A DNA stretch of 64,000 nucleotides, from contig CAZUKP010000005.1 of assembly GCA_964620915.1 (NCBI GenBank), positions 1 through 64,000 on the forward strand, given 5' to 3'. Below the pieces are notes generated by a model. It was not told the DNA's origin and made no database searches. It saw only the letters and a list, made by a program, of their open reading frames with translations. Source of the stretch: Hyphomicrobium_A sp964620915 (GTDB taxonomy: Bacteria > Pseudomonadota > Alphaproteobacteria > Rhizobiales > Hyphomicrobiaceae). The first letter of the stretch is position 1. Each line of letters opens with the position of its first letter. Shown in pieces: positions 8,298-16,730 of the stretch. The position numbers and the translations under genes are program-made.

Positions 8298-8999
8298 ATG
8301 CGCAAAGGCCGCAGAATCGGAGTCGTCATCCCAGCGCTGAACGAAGAGCGAGCAATAGGCCGCGTCGTCGCCGACATCCCCCCTTGGGTGGATGATATCA
8401 TCGTGGCGGACAATGGTTCGTGCGACGCTACGGCGGCAGTGGCGAAAGGTGCCGGCGCGCGCGTCATCACTGAGCGCGAACGCGGTTACGGCGCGGCCTG
8501 TCAAGCGGGGATCCATGCACTCAATTCACCCGACATCATCGTTTTTCTCGACGGCGACTACAGCGACTGCCCGAATGAAATGAGCGCGCTTGTCGATCCC
8601 ATTCTTTCGGGACGCGCAGACTTTGTTGTCGGTGCGCGCGTGAGCGGAAAGCGCCAGCGTGGCGCGCTCACGCCACAGCAGCGCTTTGGAAACTGGCTGG
8701 CTTGCCGACTGATTGGCCGAATTTGGGGCACTGCTTTCAGTGATCTCGGTCCCTTTCGGGCCATCCGAGCCGACATCCTGAAGACGCTGAACCTGCAGGA
8801 GCGCGCTTATGGCTGGACAGTGGAAATGCAGCTTAGAGCCGCCGAGAATGGATTGAGATACCTCGAGGTACCCGTCAGCTATCGCCCGCGGATCGGCACG
8901 TCGAAGATCTCAGGCACCGTTCGGGGATCCGTGCTGGCAGGCATTACCATCCTGTCGGTGATTACACGCACCGCATGGCGCGCGCACAAATCCGCGTGA
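8298..8999 (+). CDS. Family 2 glycosyltransferase (polyprenyl-phosphate sugar synthase type)
   Basis: 233 residues. The GT-A fold begins with IGVVIPALNEERAIGRVV, followed by DDIIVADNGSCDAT. The metal-binding DxD is in VFLDGDYSD, with a GPFRAIR block and a final LEVPVSYRPRIGTSKISG segment, as in DPM1/undecaprenyl-phosphate transferases lacking membrane anchors. It would transfer a sugar from a nucleotide donor to polyprenyl phosphate at the cytoplasmic face. It sits 11 bases after a GT-C-type membrane glycosyltransferase, so the pair may act in sequence. The end is 12 bases from the convergent DUF547 gene. Confidence 0.88.
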   Translation: MRKGRRIGVVIPALNEERAIGRVVADIPPWVDDIIVADNGSCDATAAVAKGAGARVITERERGYGAACQAGIHALNSPDIIVFLDGDYSDCPNEMSALVDPILSGRADFVVGARVSGKRQRGALTPQQRFGNWLACRLIGRIWGTAFSDLGPFRAIRADILKTLNLQERAYGWTVEMQLRAAENGLRYLEVPVSYRPRIGTSKISGTVRGSVLAGITILSVITRTAWRAHKSA

Positions 9000-9011
9000 T
9001 GCCAGTGCCAA

Positions 9012-9863
9012 TCACCGCTTCGTGTCGTTCAGAGTCCAGTCGTAGTCGTAAGACGCAATAGATGTGACGCCACGTAGTTTCGCAGCGAGATCTGGATCGG
9101 CAAACTGGCGGAGATGGTCGACAACTCCCTCTTCGCTGCCTCCAAAGTCTTCCCCATACCATTTGTAGATCGATGAGACCACGAGCCCATCGGCCTCGAC
9201 TTTCGCTCCGCGCGGGTGATTGACATAGTCTCGTGCAGCCGCATCGAGTTGCGCATTCAGCTTCGCGCCGGTGAATGCTTCCCTGCGGAGGTTGGGGCAC
9301 CCTACCGAGGCGCAATTGACAGCATAGTGAATGCGCGGGTCGTTAAATATTGGTCGCAGGATACCGTGCTCAATATCGTCAAGGCTTAAGTCTGTGCCTC
9401 CGAGACGAGTAACCTTGGCCTTCCAGGGGCCACCTGTAAACACACTCAAGAGACCGCCTCCGAGAGAGATGTCCTTGATTGATTTTAGCGGATAATGGTC
9501 GAGGATGATGTCGATCGTCTTGGCATTGTAGAGGTTGGCGAGAAGGGCGAATTGCTCGGGCCGATCGAGAGCTTGCGGGTCGATCGCTTCGAGCTGGCGG
9601 ACGTACCCTTTCAGAGCATCGTGTCCGTCCGTCTTGAATCGCGCGTAGTCGACGCGATTAACTCCGCCCGGACCTGCGCTCACATATGTCTGCAGCAACT
9701 CATCCCACACCGCGTGATCGACCACTTGATCCGAGCCACTTGCTGGGACTGCAAACAGATCCAGCGGCTCTTTGGCGTACGCTGGAGAGACGAGAAGCGC
9801 CAATCCACACATGATGCAAAAGGAAAGGCCCAAGGCGGCCCTGCCGGTGATTTCCTTACTCAC
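9012..9863 (-). CDS. DUF547-domain secreted protein
   Basis: 283 residues when started at the GTG at 9863, which has a strong AGGGAG site 9 bases upstream; the ATG at 9944 would add an unlikely 27 residues. A signal peptide ends near SPAYA. The rest is a DUF547 domain: LLANLYNAKTIDIILDHYPL, ISLGGGLLSVF, DLSLDDIEHGILRP and IHYAVNCASVGCPNLRREAF. That last block has two Cys and the family's conserved Asn. DUF547 is of unknown biochemical role, with distant resemblance to papain-like or transglutaminase-type folds. Probably periplasmic. Confidence 0.85.
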   Translation of the reverse strand: MSKEITGRAALGLSFCIMCGLALLVSPAYAKEPLDLFAVPASGSDQVVDHAVWDELLQTYVSAGPGGVNRVDYARFKTDGHDALKGYVRQLEAIDPQALDRPEQFALLANLYNAKTIDIILDHYPLKSIKDISLGGGLLSVFTGGPWKAKVTRLGGTDLSLDDIEHGILRPIFNDPRIHYAVNCASVGCPNLRREAFTGAKLNAQLDAAARDYVNHPRGAKVEADGLVVSSIYKWYGEDFGGSEEGVVDHLRQFADPDLAAKLRGVTSIASYDYDWTLNDTKR

Positions 9864-10060
9864 GATAGCGATCTCCCTGTTCGCGCCAGACGTGGTCTCC
9901 AAGTGATGAGGGTCGGCTCGTCCCACAATCAAACTACGATTCACTGGAAGCTCACGTTACGTGGGGATATGCGAAGATCGGCACTTGTCTTGAGTTGGTG
10001 CGGTGACAGCATCTAAATTCGGGCTCTAAGCCCAAGAGCCAACGACCAAAGGAGCGCTAG

Positions 10061-10255
10061 ATGGAAAACGAAATGTTTAACTTGTCGCTGCGCCGCTTCC
10101 TCAAGGAGGTTGGCATTTCCTCACAGCAAGAAATCGAACGCGTCGTGCGCGAAAAAAACTTGGCCGGTCAAGGACAACTCAAGGTGAAAATGGTCCTAAC
10201 GGCCGAGGGGACCGACTTGAAACACGAGGTAATCGGGGCAATCGATCTCGGCTAG
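10061..10255 (+). CDS. DUF6494 family small protein
   Basis: 64 residues, preceded by AAAGGAGCG 8-16 bases before the ATG. The sequence MFNLSLRRFLKEVGISSQQ and the following amphipathic helix EIERVVREK fit the small alphaproteobacterial family DUF6494, function unknown. A C-terminal beta-rich part (LKVKMVLTAEG, EVIGAIDLG) ends the protein. It is soluble with no signal peptide. It stands alone between the divergent DUF547 gene and the c-di-GMP protein. Confidence 0.75.
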   Translation: MENEMFNLSLRRFLKEVGISSQQEIERVVREKNLAGQGQLKVKMVLTAEGTDLKHEVIGAIDLG

Positions 10256-10334
10256 AATACAGATAATAGTTCGCACACCTCGACCGGCAGCTTCGAGGCA
10301 CAAAAAACGAATGAAATTCTTGTGGTTATCAAAA

Positions 10335-10358
10335 TTAAGACTTTAGTCGAAGTCTTAA
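10335..10358. promoter_or_regulatory. Perfect 9-bp inverted repeat upstream of the GGDEF-EAL gene
   Basis: TTAAGACTT at 10335-10343 and AAGTCTTAA at 10350-10358 are perfect complements around a 6-base centre. The site is in an A+T-rich stretch 75 bases before the ATG at 10433. Position and symmetry suggest an operator for a dimeric regulator; a hairpin in the leader RNA is the alternative. Confidence 0.5.
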
Positions 10359-10432
10359 GACAATTGCGCACATTGTCATCAAAACAGGCTAAACTTTGTT
10401 CGCGTATCGTCAGACATTACTGATTGAACCCT

Positions 10433-12646
10433 ATGGATGTCCCTGCCAAGCCGAGCGACCGGATGCCGCCGGGTGAAATCGAGAGGCTTAGGGCTCTCGG
10501 GGAATACGGGGTATTCGATACGCCACCAGAGGACGAGTTCGACCGGCTGGTGGACCTTGCGGCCCGCCTATTTGGAACGCCCTACGCCGTAATCTCACTC
10601 GTCGGACATGATCGGCTTTACTTCAAATCGCACTACGGGACGGATTTGACGGGCATTGACCGAGACGGCTCATTCTGCGCGCACGCTGTTCTTCAAGACG
10701 ACCTCTTCCTGGTCACAGACGCGCTCAAGGACGAACGGTTCTGCCAACACCCCCATGTGAGTGGCCCACCGAACCTCCGATTTTATGCCGGCGTACCGCT
10801 CGTAGCGCCTTCACAGCACAAGATTGGTACAATCTGCGTTCTTGACGACAAGCCACGTTCTGAGTTCTCCGGACATGAACGCAAGAACCTCGAGGACGTT
10901 GCCACGCTTGTCATGAACCGGTTGGAGCTGCGTCGCCTATCGTGCGTCTGCGGCGCCGAATGGGCGCAATTTCTTAACCTAGCTACAGCTTCTCATGATG
11001 CGATCGTTTGCACAGACGCTGATGGAAAGATCAAGTTTTGGAACCCGGCAGCTACTTCATTGTTCGGCTACGCTGAGAAGGAGGTGGTTGCCCGTCCTAT
11101 TTCAGTGATATTTCCCGAATATGTTGCGGAAAGGCAAACCAAAAAGATCCAGGATATTTCGCGCACAATCGAGCCGCCACTGGCCGAGAGCAAGTTGCAG
11201 GTGCTCGCACGGAGCCGTCAAGGCAATCTGATTCCCATAGATCTTGCCGTGACTACGCATCGCGAGGAAACAGAGCTTAGCATCTGCATGATACTTCGCG
11301 ACGCTGCGAGCAAGACCGAAAGAGAACAACGCCTCTTTGGGCTTCTCGATATTGACCCGGTGACAGGCGCACACACGCGCTCACGCTTCTATGCGGAGTT
11401 GAGGAACGCTATCAATTCAGGCGTCGGCGCGGTCCTCACACTCGACTTCGACAAATTCAAAGACATCAACTCCGAACATGGGTATTCGTCGGGCGATCGT
11501 CTGCTACGCGCGGCCGTCAAGAGAATACGTGACCAAGTGCGATCAGGCGCCTTCATCGGCCGCATTGGTGGAGATTCGTTCGCCATCGTCCTCCCGAATG
11601 CCGCCGATCACCAAGAGCCTGCGGCTGCGGCCAATGATCTCCTACAAACATTCGAAGCACCTTTCACTTTGGCCAATAAATCCGTCCGGCTCACTGCCAG
11701 CATCGGGCGTGCGCTTATTCCCGATCACGGAAGCGATCCCGACGAGCTTCTGGCCAACGCAAATTTGGGACTCCATTCCGCCAAGGTTAAGGGTGGAAAC
11801 AGGCACATATCCTTCGAGCCGAACATGCGTCGCCAGGCAATCGCGCGCTACAGTTGCGATTCGGACCTGCGGCGTGCCTTTGAGTGCGGTGAGTTTGAGA
11901 TTCACTACCAGCCACAGGTGCGCCTCTCCGACAGGGCCGTTACGGGTGCCGAAGCGCTGCTGCGTTGGCGCCACCCCACACGAGGACTGCTGCCCCCCGC
12001 AGCGTTTCTTCCTGTGTTGCAGGCAGGCCCGCTTGCTGCACCCGTCGGCAGTTGGCTGCTAAGAACTGCATGCGCGGATGCCACCCGTTGGCAGGTCCCG
12101 CGCAGCCCCGAATTCCGAGTCAGCGTCAATCTCTTCGAAACCCAATTTCGCGACGGCAATCTTACCAACGAAGTCCGGGAAGCGCTCCAGAGTAGCGGCC
12201 TGTCACCTAAGGCGCTTGAGATTGAGATCACCGAGAACATCGCACTCAAGACCGCCGACGCGATCATCAATTCCCTGCAACAGCTCCGAGACGACGGAGT
12301 CGGCATTTCCTTTGACGATTACGGAACCGGATATGCCTGTTTGAGCCTGCTGAAGACGTTTCCGCTCACGCGTTTGAAAATTGACCAGGCCTTCATTCAA
12401 GACCTCTGCGAAGACAAGGGCGACGCGGCCATTATTCAGGCCATCATCTATATCGGCAGGAAGCTCGGTCTATCCATCATTGCCGAAGGCATCGAAACTG
12501 AAGAACAAGAGACCGTCCTCAGGATGTATGGGTGCACGGAAGGACAAGGTTTTCTCTTCAGTCCAGCGTTGAGTGCACAAGCTCTGACGGATTATCTGCG
12601 CACTACGCGACCGGCATCAGACGCGCCACATTCCCAGGTTAGTTAG
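10433..12646 (+). CDS. GAF-PAS-GGDEF-EAL c-di-GMP signalling protein
   Basis: 737 residues from ATG 10433 (TTG 10424 possible). Order: GAF at about 18-175 (FDTPPEDEFDRLVDLAARLF, YAGVPLVAPS), PAS at 180-290 (IVCTDADGKIKFWNPAATSL), GGDEF at 305-460, EAL at 475-725. The GGDEF signature is changed to GGDSF (379-383) and the upstream inhibitory RxxD is RSGA, so diguanylate cyclase activity is doubtful. The EAL part looks intact: EALLRW (from 507), EITEN, FDDYGTGYA, LKIDQAF, AEGIETEEQ, and the closing GxGFLFSP-type block. It is therefore more likely a phosphodiesterase, with the GGDEF domain possibly a GTP sensor. No membrane segment. Confidence 0.93.
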   Translation: MDVPAKPSDRMPPGEIERLRALGEYGVFDTPPEDEFDRLVDLAARLFGTPYAVISLVGHDRLYFKSHYGTDLTGIDRDGSFCAHAVLQDDLFLVTDALKDERFCQHPHVSGPPNLRFYAGVPLVAPSQHKIGTICVLDDKPRSEFSGHERKNLEDVATLVMNRLELRRLSCVCGAEWAQFLNLATASHDAIVCTDADGKIKFWNPAATSLFGYAEKEVVARPISVIFPEYVAERQTKKIQDISRTIEPPLAESKLQVLARSRQGNLIPIDLAVTTHREETELSICMILRDAASKTEREQRLFGLLDIDPVTGAHTRSRFYAELRNAINSGVGAVLTLDFDKFKDINSEHGYSSGDRLLRAAVKRIRDQVRSGAFIGRIGGDSFAIVLPNAADHQEPAAAANDLLQTFEAPFTLANKSVRLTASIGRALIPDHGSDPDELLANANLGLHSAKVKGGNRHISFEPNMRRQAIARYSCDSDLRRAFECGEFEIHYQPQVRLSDRAVTGAEALLRWRHPTRGLLPPAAFLPVLQAGPLAAPVGSWLLRTACADATRWQVPRSPEFRVSVNLFETQFRDGNLTNEVREALQSSGLSPKALEIEITENIALKTADAIINSLQQLRDDGVGISFDDYGTGYACLSLLKTFPLTRLKIDQAFIQDLCEDKGDAAIIQAIIYIGRKLGLSIIAEGIETEEQETVLRMYGCTEGQGFLFSPALSAQALTDYLRTTRPASDAPHSQVS

Positions 12647-12678
12647 CGGATCGAGTTCGGCAGAACACCGAAGCAGAA

Positions 12679-12708
12679 ACGGGTCCCGGCGATGGAGCCG
12701 GAACCCGT
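12679..12708. terminator. Hairpin between convergent genes, possible bidirectional terminator
   Basis: ACGGGTCCCGGC (12679-12690) pairs with GCCGGAACCCGT (12697-12708), with one mismatch, around GATGGA. It lies between the ends of the GGDEF-EAL gene and the convergent small secreted protein gene. There is no T-run on either side, so intrinsic termination is uncertain. Confidence 0.35.
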
Positions 12709-12769
12709 CGATCGAGGGCAATTGCTCGGGGCGACGGAGCGGGGGAGCCCCGGCGCGACTGTCCCGCGA

Positions 12770-13039
12770 TCAATAGCAGTACTGGCGCAATGTCCAACCT
12801 GTGATCGTGCAGTTGTTGCCGTTCCGGTCACACAGGCGGTTGGGCAAACGCTGATAAGAACAGTAGTAGGAGCCCTGCTGTCCTTGGAAGCCGTGCATTG
12901 CGCTATCGAACTTGTAGTCTTGCGAATAGAACTCCTTGCTGCCGCGCGCTTCAGCGTCCGTGCTGATCAACACGCCACCGGCAACCGTCGCCGCGAGGGC
13001 GCAGCAAAGTAATGCGGTCTTGATGGTTTGCATCGTCAT
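12770..13039 (-). CDS. Small secreted cysteine-containing protein
   Basis: 89 residues starting at ATG 13039, with GGAGG 8 bases upstream. A signal peptide (about 1-31, ending DAEA) is followed by a mature part of about 58 residues. This is rich in Tyr, Gln and Gly and has four cysteines (SYYCSYQRLPNRLCDRNGNN, then CTITGW and a terminal QYCY), enough for two disulfides. I do not recognise a family. It is transcribed in the same direction as, and downstream of, murA, separated by 120 bases. Confidence 0.7.
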   Translation of the reverse strand: MTMQTIKTALLCCALAATVAGGVLISTDAEARGSKEFYSQDYKFDSAMHGFQGQQGSYYCSYQRLPNRLCDRNGNNCTITGWTLRQYCY

Positions 13040-13159
13040 AGGTCATTCCTCCGTCTCACCGGCGCAGCTCATGCGCTGACGCCCTCTGTTCACGAGAGGA
13101 ATGTATGCGGTTACGGGATACTGGCCTGTTCCCTGCGGAACACCGCTAATCAATAGCGA

Positions 13160-14449
13160 CTAGGAGACCAGACGCTCAATGTTCGCGCCGCACCTTGAGA
13201 GCTTCTGTTCCAGCTGCTCGAACCCGCGATCCAGATGGTAGACGCGATTGATCATCGTCTCGCCTTCGGCCATCAGCCCGGCGATCACCAGTGAAACGGA
13301 AGCACGCAGATCCGTCGCCATGACGGGCGCACCTGTCAGGCCTTTCACGCCCTTGATGGTTGCCGTATCCCCGTGCAGTTGAATGTCGGCACCAAGACGG
13401 GCGAGCTCCTGAACATGCATGAAGCGATTTTCAAAGATCGTCTCGCGGATGACGCTGGTGCCCTCTGCCGTGGTCATGAGCGCCATGAGTTGAGCCTGCA
13501 GATCGGTGGGAAAACCAGGAAACGGTTGGGTTTCGACGGAAACGGGCCTCGTGCCGGCACCATTGCGCACGATGCGAATACCGCTGTTCGTTTCGGTAAT
13601 TTCGAGCCCGATTGCCGTAAGCGTATCAAGCGCAGTCTTGAGGAGATCCGATCGGGCCCCCTCAAGGGTGACGTCCCCTCCAGTGGCGGCGACCGCCATG
13701 GCAAACGTGCCGGTTTCGATCCTGTCTGGCAGTACAGCGTGCACAGCACCTTCAAGTCGATCCGCGCCCTCTACGCGCAAGGTCGATGTTCCGATCCCCT
13801 CAATCCTTGCGCCCATCTTGACCAAACACTCGGCAACGTCGCCAATCTCCGGCTCGCGCGCCACATTCTCCAGAACGGACTCCCCGCGCGCCAATGCAGC
13901 CGCGAGCAGCACTTGATGGGTCGCTCCGACTGACACCTTGGGGAAGGTCACGCGGCCCCCACGCAATCCGCCTGGCGCCTTAGCGACAACGTAACCGGCC
14001 TCGATCTCTATCTCGGCGCCGAGTTCGCGTAGTCCCATCAGATGTAGATCGACGGGACGCGTGCCGATCGCGCAACCGCCGGGCAATGACACCCTTGCCT
14101 GTCCGCAACGAGCTAGAAGCGGCCCCAAGACCCAGAAACTTGCCCGCATGCGGCTTACCATCTCATAGGGCGCAACGGTGTCGACGATGTCGCGCGCCGA
14201 AAGATGAAATGTCTCGCCCAAATGCACCGCAGGCCCGGCCCGCTTTCCGTCCACCGCGAGGTCGACGCCGTGATTTCGAAGAATACGACCAAGCAGGTTG
14301 ACGTCGGCAAGGTTGGGGACGTTCTTGAGTGTCACCCGATCCGAAGTCAGCAGGCTCGCGATCATCAACGGCAGCGCAGCATTCTTAGCACCCGAAATCG
14401 GAATCGTGCCCGACAGCGGCTGGCCACCTACAATCTTGATGCGATCCAT
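13160..14449 (-). CDS. murA: UDP-N-acetylglucosamine 1-carboxyvinyltransferase
   Basis: 429 residues, standard length. MurA transfers enolpyruvate from PEP to UDP-GlcNAc, the first committed step of peptidoglycan synthesis, in the cytoplasm. Visible blocks are the N-terminal MDRIKIVGGQPLSGTIPISG with the catalytic KNAA, and the loop LPGGCAIGTRPVDLHLMGL with the active-site Cys (Cys115 equivalent), so it should be fosfomycin-sensitive type. The conserved FPGFPTDLQAQ and ENRFMHVQEL segments follow. A small basic ORF precedes it by about 134 bases. In relatives DUF2948 and hisD follow directly; here about 6.7 kb of other genes intervene. Confidence 0.97.
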   Translation of the reverse strand: MDRIKIVGGQPLSGTIPISGAKNAALPLMIASLLTSDRVTLKNVPNLADVNLLGRILRNHGVDLAVDGKRAGPAVHLGETFHLSARDIVDTVAPYEMVSRMRASFWVLGPLLARCGQARVSLPGGCAIGTRPVDLHLMGLRELGAEIEIEAGYVVAKAPGGLRGGRVTFPKVSVGATHQVLLAAALARGESVLENVAREPEIGDVAECLVKMGARIEGIGTSTLRVEGADRLEGAVHAVLPDRIETGTFAMAVAATGGDVTLEGARSDLLKTALDTLTAIGLEITETNSGIRIVRNGAGTRPVSVETQPFPGFPTDLQAQLMALMTTAEGTSVIRETIFENRFMHVQELARLGADIQLHGDTATIKGVKGLTGAPVMATDLRASVSLVIAGLMAEGETMINRVYHLDRGFEQLEQKLSRCGANIERLVS

Positions 14450-14582
14450 TGAGACCCCCGTCGTTCGTTCTTGTTTGGCGCCAAACCTTGAGTTTGCGCA
14501 GGCACGCTACCCCACGTCAGGCCATAATCTGCTCTCAGACGCGATGGGGCAAGTGGCCCACAAGACTCACTCGGGACTGCAA

Positions 14583-14783
14583 TCAACCCTGCTTTTCAGT
14601 GTTGCCCGGCAGCGGGGACGTCACGCCGTCGCGACGTTGCCCATCGGAGACATCGGGGTGTGCCCGCGCACGCGACAGCGTCTTACGCTTCTTCAGGTTC
14701 GCCCTCAGCTCGGCCTCAAGCCGGGCTTCGCGGTTGATTGATCTTTCGTTCCGGTCGCGACCGGTCCCGTCTTTCTTGGTCAT
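14583..14783 (-). CDS. Small basic protein upstream of murA
   Basis: 66 residues from ATG 14783, with GAAGGG 10 bases upstream. The central helix RLEAELRANLKKRKTLSRAR is strongly basic and resembles small ORFs that I recall near murA in other Rhizobiales, which supports it being real. The C-terminal tail is low complexity and hydrophilic. No membrane or signal sequence. Function unknown; a nucleic-acid- or ribosome-associated role is only a guess. A longer frame to 14927 exists but looks non-coding. Confidence 0.55.
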   Translation of the reverse strand: MTKKDGTGRDRNERSINREARLEAELRANLKKRKTLSRARAHPDVSDGQRRDGVTSPLPGNTEKQG

Positions 14784-15188
14784 TCGACCGTTGCCCTTCG
14801 CTGCTACGGCACAACCGAAAAGGGGCTGAAGGAAGGCGCAATCTCGATCCCGACCGGCTTTCTCCCGTGCCGGATGCCGCACGGCAACGCCTTGGATTGG
14901 GAGAAATTTGGGTTGGGTGGCGCCCAATAGGGTAATTTGTCAGTTGAAAAATTTCAATCGGTTAGCCGAAGGTTGGACGCGAAGTAGCAGACCAACCAAG
15001 CCCGTTCAGCATCTATTGCCACAACAGTCCAGGTATTCGTAGCCCCGTGTGGCCGCCTCCTTTTACGGGTGGTAAGTTCCTGGGCTTGAGGGATCCTACT
15101 AGGTCGTGGGCACATTGGTGTGACCCGAACGCTGGGCTCGCGACACATATTGTGCAGATGAGAAGGTCGCGGATTCCGTCAACACAGC
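14784..15188. other. Gene-free stretch
   Basis: 405 bases between the small basic ORF and the next minus-strand gene. The short open frames here have no recognisable composition or start sites. I see no RNA gene, repeat or clear terminator. Confidence 0.4.
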
Positions 15189-15533
15189 TCAGAACTTGGA
15201 CGCACGCGCTTTGTCACTGCGCGAGGCCCCGAGTTCCATTTCAACGCAGGTCTTGAGCGTGGCGTAACTGCCCTCGCCCGAGATGGCCGCGATCTTGTCG
15301 CAGTATTCACGAATTGAGATTGTGAGATCGGCCCAGCGCTCTCTCAGAGAGTCGTAGGCCTCCAGCTCCATGTCCATGCAGCTGCTGTGCATCACTTCAG
15401 AGTTAGAGCCGCTCAAGCCCACGATCTTCTCGCAATATGCTTCGGGATCATAACCGGGCAGCACGTCACCCGCCGCGGCGTTGGAGACCAATGCCCCTGT
15501 TAACGCTATTACGAGCGTCTTGAATGCTGTCAC
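15189..15533 (-). CDS. Secreted protein with two Cys-x18-Cys repeats
   Basis: 114 residues from the GTG at 15533, with GAGGA 7 bases upstream. The signal peptide starts TAFKTLVIALTGALV and ends near NAAA. The mature part contains two copies of one module: YCEKIVGLSGSNSEVMHSSC followed by MDMELEAY, and YCDKIAAISGEGSYATLKTC followed by VEMELGA. The spacing between the cysteines is identical. The two copies suggest two internal disulfides or a helical-hairpin pair. No family is recognised. The first 19 bases after the start match the beginning of the autotransporter gene upstream, and a shared leader block with a LysR-type palindrome lies about 90 bases upstream. Confidence 0.72.
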   Translation of the reverse strand: MTAFKTLVIALTGALVSNAAAGDVLPGYDPEAYCEKIVGLSGSNSEVMHSSCMDMELEAYDSLRERWADLTISIREYCDKIAAISGEGSYATLKTCVEMELGASRSDKARASKF

Positions 15534-15622
15534 GACAATTCCTCGTCTTCGTGCAACTCCGTTCGCTGAACGGCTTATCCATCCTCGCCGCCAAGGGCCA
15601 TCGAAGATGTCTCATGTCAGCG

Positions 15623-15637
15623 ATGAGCAATGCTCAT
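15623..15637. promoter_or_regulatory. LysR-type T-N11-A palindrome, copy 1
   Basis: ATGAGC-AAT-GCTCAT, perfect 6-bp arms, within a leader block (ATCGAAGATGTCTCATG upstream and GAATGCTTGCG downstream) that recurs at 19.87, 21.27 and 22.57 kb. It is 90 bases upstream of the secreted Cys-repeat protein gene. The T-N11-A shape is the classic LysR-family recognition form. Confidence 0.6.
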
Positions 15638-15731
15638 GAATGCTTGCGCGCAGCGGGAATTCGGGGAATGTCGCGCGACGACATCAAGTGATCCGCATCG
15701 TGGAAATGTCGTTGCCAGCCTCGCGGAGCAT

Positions 15732-16730
15732 CTAGAACTGCCAGGTGAACCGGCCTTTGACGCCGCTGTCGATGACGCCATCGCCGAATTGACCCGTGTA
15801 GGACACGCCGGCCGTGGCGTGCTCTCCCAGGGCGAAGTCGATGCCGGAGTCGATGAGGGTGGTGTCTCTGGCAAGCGGGACGCCATAGACGGTGAAGCCG
15901 ATGCCGGTGGTGGCGAAGGCAAGGTTGGCATCGGGCGTCACGCTCGAGAATGCGTGCTGCCACGCCGCGGAGATATGCGGAACGACTTGCATGGCGCCCC
16001 ACTGCAGGGTCGTCGCTGCGCGAAGGCCGAGCGTGCTGTAGCCGACGTTCTGATCGGTGCTGCCACGCAGGGAGGCGAGCGGTCCGCCGCTTTCGCGAAT
16101 GGTGTCGCTGTCGATGGTGACATAGGCGAGCCCGGCGAAGGGCTCGATGGGCATGCCACCGATCTGCGTCGGATAGGCGATCTCGCCGAAGAGCTGGCCG
16201 GTGTTTGAATCATAACTCGCAGTCTGCTGCTCGAAGAAGTTCGGGAAGACTACGGTGCGGGAGGTGTCGATTTCGCTCCACGCCCACATGCCACCGCCGC
16301 GCAACGCCAAGCCGCCGGCCATGCCGCCAAGATAGCCGCCGAGGTGATAGGTCTCGACATCGGCGGAGCTGTTGCGTCCATCGACGCCCACGTTGGAGAA
16401 CGAGGCACCAGTGGCGAGACCAGCGCGCCACGACCCGCCGATGTTGGCATCCATGCCGGAGATGAAGCCGCCGAGATCGCGGTTGGCGGTCGCAGCGTTG
16501 CCGTCGCCTTCGAAGTCTCCCCACGCCCCGTAGGCATGCGTCCAGAAGGTGAGCGGAGAAGGCCGATGGGCCGGAATATCCGCGAGAGACTTGCCGCCAA
16601 CGCCGAGCACCATGGCGTTGGCATCGATGGCGGCAACTTTCGGGCCGCTTGTGGCGAGCGATGCAAACTGCGCATTGCCGCCCTTCGTGTAGGTCGCCTG
16701 CATCAAACGCCCCATCACCGCTTCACGCAC
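15732..16730 (-). pseudogene. Autotransporter beta-barrel half (after the frameshift)
   Basis: 332 codons in the frame following the passenger. It encodes an autotransporter domain: the REAVMGRLMQATY segment that precedes barrels, LTFWTHAYGAWGDFEGDGNA, a GFISGMDANIGGSWRAGLAT block, many alternating amphipathic strands, and the terminal aromatic KGRFTWQF that the BAM complex recognises. The barrel inserts in the outer membrane and helps export the passenger. It overlaps the passenger frame by 8 bases and has no start context of its own. The expected junction sequence (ARQAFDALSGEIHATVAG) is readable in this frame at 16741-16812, showing that a single gene was split by a 2-base loss or equivalent. 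Confidence 0.85.
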
